This document shows, piece after piece, positions 14,312-20,825 of a DNA stretch of 20,825 nucleotides. Origin of the DNA: DATJGF01 sp035495315 (lineage in GTDB: Bacteria > Verrucomicrobiota > Verrucomicrobiia > Limisphaerales > UBA8199); NCBI GenBank assembly GCA_035495315.1, contig DATJGF010000222.1:1-20825 (forward strand), read 5' to 3'. The notes beneath the pieces are model-generated. The model had not been told where the DNA came from, ran no database searches, and was given only the letters and a program-made list of their open reading frames with translations. Position 1 is the first letter of the stretch. Every line of letters begins with the position of its first letter. The position numbers were made by a program, and so were the translations under genes.

Positions 14312-16084
14312 TTAGGTCGGGCGCGCAGCGACGGCAGCTGTCGGTGCAACGTCTTTGGTTTCCGGATGCAACGCGGCCAGCTTGGTTGTGCGCTCAACTT
14401 CCTTAGCCGTGGTCACGCTGAGGACCTCTTCGACAGTGGTGACACCAAGCCGTACTAAGCGCCAGCCATCTTCCGCCAAAGTCCGCATGCCCCCGCGCCG
14501 GGCGGCCTCCCGAATGAGATCGCTCGAGGCATTTTTCAGAATCAGTTGGCGAATCTCGTTATCGGAATCCATCCATTCAAAAATGGCGTGCCGTCCATAA
14601 AAACCGGTTTGGCGGCATTCCTGACAACCAACCGAACGGTAAATCGTCGTGCCAGCCGGAATGCCAACCTGTGTCTTGAACGCCTGCGTCGCCGGGGAAT
14701 TGTCAGGCTGCTTGCACCGCTCGCATAAAACGCGCACAAGGCGTTGAGCGAGCACCGCCTCGAGTGACGATGCAACCAAATAAGGTTCGACCCCCATGTC
14801 GACTAAGCGCGTGAGCGCCCCGGGAGCGTCGTTGGTGTGCAATGTCGAAAACACCAGGTGACCGGTTAGCGAGGCTTGCACAGCAATCTGCGCGGTCTCC
14901 TGATCGCGAATTTCGCCGATGAGTATGACGTCGGGGTCATGGCGCAGAATTGACCGCAGTCCGCGGGCAAAGGTCAAACCGGCTTTTTCGGAAACCTGGA
15001 TCTGATTAACACCTTTGAGCTGGTATTCGACGGGGTCTTCAATCGTGATGATCTTCCGGTCCGCGTCGTTGATTTCATGCAGCGCGGTGTAGAGGGTCGA
15101 CGTTTTGCCGCTGCCGGTCGGGCCGGTAACGAGGATGATCCCGTGAGGCAGCTGGAGAACACGACGAAAACATTCCAACTCCCGCGAATTCATATCGAGT
15201 TCACCCATGCCGCGCAACGTCGCGTTCTGGCGAAGCAACCGCATTACGACCGCCTCACCATGGAGCATCGGGATCACCGAGACACGGATATCAACTTCGG
15301 CATCTTCGATGCGAATCTTAATACGACCGTCCTGGGGCAATCGTTTCTCGGCGATGTTCAGGTGACTGAGGATTTTCACCCGGGAGACAATCGCGGGCTG
15401 GAAGCGCTTAATCTGAGCGGGAACCGGAACGTCCTGCAGCACGCCGTCGATACGGTAGCGGATCCGGAATTCATCCTCGAACGGTTCGAGGTGAATATCC
15501 GAGGCGCGCAATTCGATCGCGTCGCGCAGGACTTGGTTAACGAACCGGATGATGGAGGCATCTTCGGCGGCGCTGTCGAGATTGGTATCCTCTTCGGGAT
15601 TCTCGTCAACGACCTGGAAGGTGGCCTCCTCCCCCAGGGTATCAATCGTGTCGGCGCCCACGCCCAAGCGCTTCTTCATCTCACGCTGAATGGCCTCGCT
15701 GGAGGCCAACACCGGCTTGAGACTCAAGCCGGTCATGCTCTTCAAGGCATCGAGCCCATGCGTCGAGAACAAACGGCTCGTCGCCACCTCGACAGTCCCA
15801 TTCAAACGCCGAAGTGGCAGCAGCTCCTCTTTGAGCAGAATGCGGGCGGGAAACAGTGATAGCAGCTGACGATCGGGTTCGATGTCATCGAGACTCGTAT
15901 AGGCAAGGCCATATTCCTTCGCCAGCCAGCGCAAGACATCTTCCTCGGTCTGAACCGGCGCGGCACTGCTCGAGGTTCCTTGTCCCGAAAGCACCTGCGC
16001 ATCGATCGCCGAAAGCTGGCGATTGGCCACCATCCGTTCCAACAATGGCTTGGCTGTGCTATCCTGGGCAGAAGGTCCGCTCAT
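14312..16084 (-). CDS. gspE: GspE secretion ATPase
   Basis: A 590-residue cytoplasmic ATPase of the GspE/PilB family that powers pseudopilus assembly. The N-terminal GspE domain is about 1-150 (EEDVLRWLAKEYGLAY, LFPARILLKEELLPLRR). The catalytic part begins about 172. ASDIHLEPFEDEFRIRYRID is at 194, Walker A GPTGSGKT at 321-328, the Asp box ITIEDPVEYQL at 347, Walker B DVILIGEIRD at 385, and the His box HLVFSTLHTND at 409. A tetracysteine zinc motif (Cys454, 457, 487, 490) is intact, as in GspE and PilB. Length is slightly above average. It is the first canonical gsp gene and the order E-F-G-H-I-J-K-L-M follows. No Shine-Dalgarno is obvious before the ATG. Confidence 0.97.
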   Translation of the reverse strand: MSGPSAQDSTAKPLLERMVANRQLSAIDAQVLSGQGTSSSAAPVQTEEDVLRWLAKEYGLAYTSLDDIEPDRQLLSLFPARILLKEELLPLRRLNGTVEVATSRLFSTHGLDALKSMTGLSLKPVLASSEAIQREMKKRLGVGADTIDTLGEEATFQVVDENPEEDTNLDSAAEDASIIRFVNQVLRDAIELRASDIHLEPFEDEFRIRYRIDGVLQDVPVPAQIKRFQPAIVSRVKILSHLNIAEKRLPQDGRIKIRIEDAEVDIRVSVIPMLHGEAVVMRLLRQNATLRGMGELDMNSRELECFRRVLQLPHGIILVTGPTGSGKTSTLYTALHEINDADRKIITIEDPVEYQLKGVNQIQVSEKAGLTFARGLRSILRHDPDVILIGEIRDQETAQIAVQASLTGHLVFSTLHTNDAPGALTRLVDMGVEPYLVASSLEAVLAQRLVRVLCERCKQPDNSPATQAFKTQVGIPAGTTIYRSVGCQECRQTGFYGRHAIFEWMDSDNEIRQLILKNASSDLIREAARRGGMRTLAEDGWRLVRLGVTTVEEVLSVTTAKEVERTTKLAALHPETKDVAPTAAVAARPT

Positions 16085-16108
16085 AGTTCGTTACATTTTT
16101 ACGTCATC

Positions 16109-16162
16109 CGTGTTGCGTGTTCCGTGCTCGGTCGCGCCAAACGGAACAAGGATCGCAACACG
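16109..16162. repeat. bulged inverted repeat between gspE and the upstream small gene
   Basis: The left arm 16109-16125 (CGTGTTGCG then TGTTCCGT) pairs with the right arm 16141-16162, which contains the complements of both words separated by five extra bases. The CGTGTTGCG word is the same as in the gspH heptamer array, so this may be a decayed member of that repeat family. It fills most of the 102-base gap before gspE and could form an RNA hairpin there. Confidence 0.55.
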
Positions 16163-16186
16163 TTTTCACGCATCACGTGTCACGCC

Positions 16187-16732
16187 TCACAGCAAGCCAT
16201 CCAGCGTCGCGATGGCTTCCTGCCTGGCGGTCAGGACTTTTCTCAGTTCTTCCTGAGCCTTTTCGAGTTCCGCCTGCTTGGCCTTGCGTGCTTCCTGGTA
16301 TTTTGCCAGGGCTGCCTTAACCTCGGCTTTAGGCGCTTTGGCATCTATAGCCTTCTGCAAGGCTTCGGCTTCCGGGCTCGGAGCGCCAAACATACCACGG
16401 CGTCCGCCGCCGCCTTGCCCTTGATCGGCTTGAGCGTTGTCACCGCCACCCCGACGCGGCCCGCCAAACATTCCCCGTCCCATCCCCGCAAAACTTGCCA
16501 TGCGAGCATCCATCACCTTTTGAATCAAAGGCTCCAAGGCTTTCCATTCCGAGTCATCGGTGATCTCCATCTGCTCTTTAATGCGTTCCATGCGACGTTG
16601 CTGGAACTGAGCCGGATCAAAGTTTCGCCCGCCCCGAGGTGGACCCGGATTGTCTTGAGCCAAAACCTGGGTTGCCCCGGCACACAAGAGCGAGGCCATG
16701 CCTACTATCGCTAACCATTGGATTTTCTTCAT
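16187..16732 (-). CDS. small secreted Gly/Met-rich protein, helical (possibly Spy/CpxP-like)
   Basis: A 181-residue exported protein. I place the start at the ATG at 16732, which begins a clear signal peptide (MKKIQWLAIVGMASLLCAGA, probable cleavage after TQVLA). The mature protein has a charged helix near 40-80 (FQQRRMERIKEQMEITDDSEW) and a Gly/Met/Arg-rich loop at 80-118. A long Lys/Glu/Ala helix follows to the end (AALAKYQEARKAKQAELEKA), closing with LTARQEAIATLDGLL. Two helical arms around a flexible loop recall Spy/CpxP periplasmic chaperones, and the LTARQE segment is reminiscent of their LTxxQ motif, but I do not claim membership. It lies 102 bases upstream of gspE on the same strand and may be co-transcribed. 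No good Shine-Dalgarno is visible. Confidence 0.75.
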   Translation of the reverse strand: MKKIQWLAIVGMASLLCAGATQVLAQDNPGPPRGGRNFDPAQFQQRRMERIKEQMEITDDSEWKALEPLIQKVMDARMASFAGMGRGMFGGPRRGGGDNAQADQGQGGGGRRGMFGAPSPEAEALQKAIDAKAPKAEVKAALAKYQEARKAKQAELEKAQEELRKVLTARQEAIATLDGLL

Positions 16733-17068
16733 ATTATCAGGAGTGCTGCGTGATTTAATTGCTGCAAACTTCAACCGGGCGGAGGCGCCCCAAAGCGCTC
16801 GCCATTTCGGTTCGCCGCTCTGGGTGCAGGTCACATGCCAATCGAAAAACCCCAGAGATCTCGCAACTGTTAGACGCCCAGTGCGCAGGATTTGCTCGCA
16901 TCCTTTAAGGCCAGCTGCGCAAAATTTGCGCGACGCGAGACCGGGAATTTTCCCCTGTGCCCGGCGATCATTTTTCCTTTACCAGCCGCGGGAAAGGGCG
17001 TAGGCTAGTTTGAGATTCCCGGTTGCAAACGGGGCGTCAGAGTGCTAACCACAGAAAATGCACCGAAA
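16733..17068. other. divergent intergenic region with a perfect palindrome
   Basis: About 336 bases between divergent starts, with no gene. It should hold promoters for both directions, including the main promoter for the leftward secretion block. The clearest element is the palindrome at 16917-16931, GCGCAAA and TTTGCGC around one base, a possible operator. A weak rightward promoter candidate is TTTACC at 16978 with TAGGCT 17 bases later. Neither was matched to a known regulator. Confidence 0.35.
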
Positions 17069-17962
17069 ATGAATACCAGACTTGAACTTAGCTCAGGAGA
17101 AAAGCCACGCCGAAACATTGCCAATGGGTTTACCCTAATTGAATTGCTGGTGGTCATCGCGATTATTGCCATTCTGGCCGCGATGCTGATGCCGGCTTTG
17201 TCGAAGGCAAAACTAAAGGCCCAAGGCGTTCAGTGCATGAACAACACCAAGCAACTCACGCTGGCCTTTAGGTTGTACGCCGAAGACGCCAACGACATCA
17301 TGTTAACCTGCCAGGACCCCGGCGGTAGTCCGCCGCCCGTTATGGCGGGGCGAACAAACTGGGTTCAGGGCAATCTGGATTTCAGTGGAGCCGCGGGCAA
17401 CTGGGATCCGGCGATTTATATATTCAGAAGCCCGATGTTCCCCTATTGCGGTAAGAACCCTGAGATTTTCAAGTGCCCCGCCGACCATGCCATGGTGACC
17501 GCCACCGGTGGTGTCAAGAGGCCCCGCGTGCGCAGCAATTCCATGAGCCAGGTATTGAGTCGCGGTGAGTGGCTGGACTCAAGTGGCGGAACCGCTCCCC
17601 TGGCAAAAAACTGGCGCGTCTATAATAAGCTGGCCAATATTGTTTTACCGACAAAGACGATGGTGTTTGTGGACGAACATCCGGACAGCATCAATGACGC
17701 GGCTTTCGCAGTTACCGAGGCGGGAAATCAACCGACTGACGCGCCCGGCTCGGCTTACATTATCGATTTCCCGGCTGCTTTCCACAATGGAGCGGCGGGA
17801 TTCTCTTTCGCAGACGGTCACTCCGAAGTACACAAATGGCTTGGGTCAAAAATCGCCAAAGCTCCAGTCATGTATAACGGAAATCTGGCCCTCCGGGTAC
17901 CTGCGGGCGATTCCTGGCAGGATGCGCACTGGATGGCCGAGAATGCGACTGTTCGCAATTAG
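17069..17962 (+). CDS. prepilin-like protein with H-X9-DG motif
   Basis: A 297-residue type IV pilin-like protein of the DUF1559-related type abundant in Verrucomicrobiota, Planctomycetota and Lentisphaerota. The prepilin site is IANG|FTLIELLVVIAIIAILAAML, with cleavage after Gly20 and Glu at +5. The usual QCMNNTKQLTLAFRLYAED helix follows. Near residue 239 the H-X9-DG motif is exact: His, nine residues, then Asp-Gly (FADGHSEVH). I chose the ATG at 17069; an in-frame GTG at 17042 would add nine residues. It is transcribed away from the gsp block. It is likely a substrate of the same prepilin peptidase, and perhaps a surface or secreted protein rather than a structural pseudopilin. Function of this class is poorly known. 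Confidence 0.9.
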   Translation: MNTRLELSSGEKPRRNIANGFTLIELLVVIAIIAILAAMLMPALSKAKLKAQGVQCMNNTKQLTLAFRLYAEDANDIMLTCQDPGGSPPPVMAGRTNWVQGNLDFSGAAGNWDPAIYIFRSPMFPYCGKNPEIFKCPADHAMVTATGGVKRPRVRSNSMSQVLSRGEWLDSSGGTAPLAKNWRVYNKLANIVLPTKTMVFVDEHPDSINDAAFAVTEAGNQPTDAPGSAYIIDFPAAFHNGAAGFSFADGHSEVHKWLGSKIAKAPVMYNGNLALRVPAGDSWQDAHWMAENATVRN

Positions 17963-18038
17963 CCAGCTGTCGGAGAACGAAGGCCGTCCGCCAAAATTCT
18001 TCTTTTCAGGCGGGTAGTGAAACCTTAGAGTTTCTACT

Positions 18039-18380
18039 ATGAAAAAACTCAACTGCCTCTGCGTCGCTTTGGCCCTGACTCTATTTGCGGTAGGCGGGTG
18101 CAAAAAGTCAGCCGATGCACCTGTGGTGCCGGAAATCAACGGTGTCAAAGTGGATTTTCCCAAGCTGCAGCACACCTTTGATAACTCCAGTTCCGAGATT
18201 CAACAGAATGTGAGCGAGGCCATATCGGGGGTTCGCTACGGTATGTATGAGAAATCCCTGGAAGCGTTGGATAAGCTCGCCAACGATCCGAACGTGACTG
18301 CCGATCAAAAGAAAGTTGTCAACGAACTGATCGAGTCGGTCAAGCAGCTGCTCGCCAAAGCCCCTCCTCCCGCGCAATGA
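18039..18380 (+). CDS. small lipoprotein of unknown function
   Basis: A 113-residue protein with a lipoprotein signal: MKKLN, then CLCVALALTLFAVGGC, where the lipobox VGGC predicts lipidation at Cys21. The mature 93 residues appear mostly helical and include SLEALDKLANDPNVTADQKK, a pattern of paired helices like a single TPR-type hairpin, ending in a Pro/Ala tail. It lies 76 bases after the prepilin-like gene on the same strand, so the two may be co-transcribed. I do not recognise the family. Signal, size and codon pattern make it a convincing gene. Confidence 0.8.
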   Translation: MKKLNCLCVALALTLFAVGGCKKSADAPVVPEINGVKVDFPKLQHTFDNSSSEIQQNVSEAISGVRYGMYEKSLEALDKLANDPNVTADQKKVVNELIESVKQLLAKAPPPAQ

Positions 18381-18416
18381 CCGGTTCAAGGTCGCAAGCA
18401 GGTTGTCGGTAACTCG

Positions 18417-18444
18417 AGCCTGTCGCGAACTTCAGCGACGGGCT
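18417..18444 (+). terminator. stem-loop after the lipoprotein gene
   Basis: AGCCTGTCGC and GCGACGGGCT form a 10-bp stem (one G-T pair) around an 8-base loop, 37 bases after the lipoprotein stop. There is no T-tract, so termination is uncertain, but position and strength fit a transcript end. Confidence 0.4.
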
Positions 18445-18575
18445 GCATTGGCAAAATCCAAGAGCCGAAATTCAAAGGCCGAAACCCAAGCTGCTGGGAA
18501 GCCGGTTGTCTTTTTGTGATTTGGCTTCGGTCTGATATTCAGCAAGGTTTTCCAGACTAATTGGCTTTATCCATG

Positions 18576-18606
18576 ATTCGTCATTCGTCATTCGTCATTC
18601 GTCATT
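18576..18606. repeat. heptanucleotide tandem array before the histidinol-phosphatase start
   Basis: Four copies of ATTCGTC plus a partial fifth unit, ending six bases before the ATG at 18612. The array occupies the place where a ribosome binding site should be. An in-frame 11-codon mini-ORF (ATG at 18573, TAG at 18606-18608) runs through it and stops three bases before the gene start. Confidence 0.9.
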
Positions 18607-18611
18607 AGGAC

Positions 18612-19412
18612 ATGCCCTTACCCCCCGACTATCACACGCACACCCCGCTGTGCCGACATGCGACCGGTGAACCGAGCGAACTCGCCGCGCAGGCGCTGCG
18701 TGTCGGTCTTGCAGAAATGGGGTTTTCGGACCATAACCCAATGCCCAAGGACGATTTTGACGATTGGCGGATGCGGGCCGCCGACCTCGATCTCTATGTC
18801 GCGAAAGTCGAAAAGGCGCGGCGCGATCATCCTCGCCTGATCATCAAACTGGCCCTGGAAGTCGATTTTCTGCCCGGCTACGAGGATTGGGTACGGGATT
18901 TGGCTGCTCGACACCCTTGGGATTACCTCATCGGGTCGGTCCATTATCTCTCGCCTGATTGGGCCATCGATAACCCCACACAACTGTCCGAGTGGAAGCG
19001 CCGAAACGCGCTCGAAGTTTGGACAGCTTATTGCGAGCATTTGACGAAGGCAGCGGAGTCTGGCTTGTTCGATATCATTGGGCATGCCGATCTCTGCAAG
19101 AAATTTGCCTTCTACCCGCAACAAGAGTCGGCGCCGCTCTTTAAGGCCTTTATCCAGGCTGCCAAACGACACCGAGTGGCGATCGAACTGAATACGGCCG
19201 GGTTGCGCAAGGAGTGCCGCGAGATATACCCCAGCTTGGCGATCCTCCAATTGGCCGCCACCGAGCGAGTGCCGATCACGTTCGGCTCCGACGCTCATGC
19301 GCCGGAGGAGGTGGGCTTGAACCTGACAGAGGCGGTACAGCTCGCCCGAAGCGCCGGATACACCCATTCGCTTCATTTCACCAGACGCAGGGGGCAGGAA
19401 GTGGCCTTATAA
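18612..19412 (+). CDS. hisK: PHP-family histidinol-phosphatase
   Basis: A 266-residue metal-dependent phosphatase of the PHP superfamily (HisJ/HisK type), expected to hydrolyse L-histidinol phosphate to histidinol in histidine synthesis. The metal-binding motifs are intact: DYHTHTPLCRHA (His8, His10), FSDHNP (Asp40-His41), LEVDFLPGYE (Glu83), IGSVHYL (His111), IGHADLCKKF (His158, Asp160) and FGSDAHAPEEVG (Asp227, His229). Length is normal for this family. The start is fixed by the N-terminal DYHTHT motif, but no properly spaced Shine-Dalgarno is visible because a heptamer array fills that region. No other his gene is adjacent. PHP phosphoesterases vary in substrate, so the substrate is family-based. 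Confidence 0.88.
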   Translation: MPLPPDYHTHTPLCRHATGEPSELAAQALRVGLAEMGFSDHNPMPKDDFDDWRMRAADLDLYVAKVEKARRDHPRLIIKLALEVDFLPGYEDWVRDLAARHPWDYLIGSVHYLSPDWAIDNPTQLSEWKRRNALEVWTAYCEHLTKAAESGLFDIIGHADLCKKFAFYPQQESAPLFKAFIQAAKRHRVAIELNTAGLRKECREIYPSLAILQLAATERVPITFGSDAHAPEEVGLNLTEAVQLARSAGYTHSLHFTRRRGQEVAL

Positions 19413-19418
19413 TCCTTA

Positions 19419-19519
19419 GAACGTTGAACCGTTAGAACGTTAAAGCGTTGGAACGTTGAAACGGAATGTGGATGCCGCGACCACGTTTTTACATTTTCAC
19501 GCTTTAACGTTTCAACGCG
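19419..19519. repeat. octanucleotide tandem array with inverted copy (hisK-dapL gap)
   Basis: Five consecutive 8-base units resembling GAACGTTR run from 19419 to 19458. About 40 bases later an inverted copy lies at 19500-19519: CGCTTTAACGTT is the exact complement of 19436-19447, and CGTTTCAACG that of 19454-19463. The block fills most of the 131-base gap between hisK and dapL and could fold as an RNA hairpin, possibly acting as a terminator or a barrier between the genes. Confidence 0.85.
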
Positions 19520-19543
19520 CTAAGGTAGCGTTCGCGTTCCGGT

Positions 19544-20791
19544 ATGACCGAATCTTACATCCAAAACCTGTTCGCCGAACGAATCGGCGGCCGGCAATAC
19601 GGCAAGTCGCACGCGATTTATAAATTCGAGAAAATAAAACGCGCCAAGCGCGCTGCCATGAGCGCGCACCCTGGGGCAGAGATTATCGATTTAGGGGTAG
19701 GCGAACCGGATGAAATGGCCTTTCCCGAGGTGGTCGACAAACTCTGCGACGAAGCCCGCAAGCCGGAGAATCGGGGATACGCGGATAACGGGGATGCTGT
19801 GCTCAAACAAGCCGCCGCGCGGTACTTGGATAAGGTTTGTGGGGTCAAAGGCATTGACCCGGAGACGGAGATCATTCACTCGATCGGGAGTAAAGCGGCT
19901 CTGTCAATTCTTCCGGCGGTACTCATCAACCCGGGGGATTACGTGCTGATGACTACTCCCGGTTACCCGGTCTTCGGCACGCACGCAAAATATTATGGAG
20001 GTCTGGTTCATAACCTGCCACTAACGGAGGCAAATCGATTTCTTCCTGACCTCGACACAGTCCCGGCCGATGTGCTCGCCCGGGCAAAGGTCCTGGTGAT
20101 CAATTATCCAAACAACCCAACCGGGGCGAGCGCGACACCTGAGTTTTTCGCTAAAGTGGTCGCGTTTGCGCGCACATATAACCTGGTGGTCATTCACGAC
20201 GCTGCCTATGCCGCGCTTGTATTCGAGGGCAAACCATTGAGCTTCCTCGCCACACCGGGGGCCAAGGAAGTCGGCCTCGAACTGCATTCAGCCAGCAAGA
20301 GTTTCAATATGACAGGTTGGCGCTGCGGTTTTGTCGCCGGCAATCCTTTACTTGTAAAAGCCTATGGCGACGTAAAGGACAACAGCGATTCGGGCCAGTT
20401 CCTAGCGATTCAACACGCAACGGCTTACGGCCTGGATCATCCGGAGATTACTGAAAAAATCGCCGCCAAGTATTCGCGCCGCATGAGCGCGCTCATCACC
20501 GTGCTGGCCAAGGCCGGGTTCAAAGCCCAGAAACCGAAAGGGTCGTTTTTCCTCTATGTTAAGGCGCCGCGATCGGCTCGCAAAGGCGATGGCACACGAG
20601 TCCAGTTTCGCGCGGCGGAAGACGTTTCACAATGGTTGATCACCGAGAAGCTGATCTCGACGGTTCCATGGGATGACGCAGGCGCCTATCTGCGTTTCAG
20701 CGTAACGTTCGTCGCGAAAGATAAGAGCGACGAGGAAAGAATTCTGGGTGAAATTGGACGCCGCCTCAGCGACGTGACATTCGAATTCTAA
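19544..20791 (+). CDS. dapL: LL-diaminopimelate aminotransferase
   Basis: A 415-residue PLP-dependent class I/II aminotransferase. DapL converts tetrahydrodipicolinate directly to LL-2,6-diaminopimelate using glutamate, a shortcut in lysine and peptidoglycan precursor synthesis known in Verrucomicrobiota, Chlamydiota and plants. Visible motifs are the N-terminal SYIQNLFAERIGG, LGVGEPDEMAFP at 50-61, the SIGSKAAL turn (113-120), NYPNNPTGA at 187-195, and IHDAAYAAL with Asp219 and Tyr222. The PLP lysine is Lys252 in SASKSFNMTGWRCGF, with Arg260 after it. The C-terminal FLLY-like strand and RFSVTF segment are also present. Length is typical of DapL. Related aspartate-type aminotransferases are the alternative, but NLFAERIGG and the PDEMAFP pattern favour DapL. 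No good Shine-Dalgarno precedes the ATG. It follows hisK after a repeat-filled 131-base gap. Confidence 0.88.
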   Translation: MTESYIQNLFAERIGGRQYGKSHAIYKFEKIKRAKRAAMSAHPGAEIIDLGVGEPDEMAFPEVVDKLCDEARKPENRGYADNGDAVLKQAAARYLDKVCGVKGIDPETEIIHSIGSKAALSILPAVLINPGDYVLMTTPGYPVFGTHAKYYGGLVHNLPLTEANRFLPDLDTVPADVLARAKVLVINYPNNPTGASATPEFFAKVVAFARTYNLVVIHDAAYAALVFEGKPLSFLATPGAKEVGLELHSASKSFNMTGWRCGFVAGNPLLVKAYGDVKDNSDSGQFLAIQHATAYGLDHPEITEKIAAKYSRRMSALITVLAKAGFKAQKPKGSFFLYVKAPRSARKGDGTRVQFRAAEDVSQWLITEKLISTVPWDDAGAYLRFSVTFVAKDKSDEERILGEIGRRLSDVTFEF

Positions 20792-20825
20792 ATCGCAGGT
20801 CTTGGAGTGCGCCAGTGCTATGGGG

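Noticed and set aside
15077..15859. Long rightward open frame of 260 codons opposite gspE
   Set aside because: It lies wholly antisense to the conserved ATPase domain; its length follows from the GC-biased codon use of gspE. No motif supports it.
18618..19376. Long leftward open frame of 252 codons opposite the histidinol-phosphatase
   Set aside because: The plus-strand frame carries all PHP metal motifs; the antisense frame has none and mirrors codon bias.
20792..20825. Final 34 bases as the start of another repeat
   Set aside because: The segment is too short and cut by the window edge; no match to the repeats described here.

Overview
The window looks like a chromosomal segment of a Verrucomicrobiota bacterium, probably near Pedosphaera/Limisphaerales. 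This is inferred from four things: an LL-diaminopimelate aminotransferase, a prepilin-like protein with an H-X9-DG motif, a type II secretion (T2SS) operon of the style seen in that phylum, and short palindromic repeats that read through proteins as the peptide AEFHSAVPQVSNL. No RNA gene, phage, insertion sequence or CRISPR array was seen.

Layout. Left edge: the 3' end of an unidentified gene, a gene-free stretch, then a rightward LysR-type regulator (525-1406). It converges on a leftward block that fills most of the window. Reading leftward from about 16.7 kb, that block is: a small secreted Gly/Met-rich protein, gspE, gspF, gspG, gspH, gspI, gspJ, gspK, gspL, gspM, a gspC/pilP-like gene, the secretin in two genes (N-domains, then the pore domain), and a membrane histidine kinase. 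From gspH to the first secretin gene, neighbours overlap, abut or lie 3 nt apart, which indicates translational coupling. Right of 17 kb, rightward genes encode a stand-alone prepilin-like protein, a small lipoprotein, a PHP-family histidinol-phosphatase and DapL (lysine/peptidoglycan precursor synthesis).

How it works together. GspE (ATPase) and GspF (inner-membrane platform), with GspL, GspM and GspC, would drive assembly of a pseudopilus of GspG (major) and GspH, I, J and K (minor), which acts through the outer-membrane secretin. No prepilin peptidase (GspO/PilD) is present here, so it must be encoded elsewhere.

Most unusual points. (1) The secretin is split into two separately exported proteins, and the break falls inside a secretin N-domain, so each chain carries half a domain. 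(2) Several cleavable leader peptides in this operon (GspD pore half, GspK, GspH, and less clearly GspJ and GspG) are made largely of in-frame palindromic or tandem repeats. (3) The palindromic repeat has a strict architecture: 17-nt hairpin, 6-nt spacer, 17-nt hairpin. One hairpin is constant and the other changes sequence with compensating changes, indicating conservation of structure. (4) Seven-base tandem repeats lie inside the gspH leader and directly before the histidinol-phosphatase start, where copy-number change would shift reading frames.
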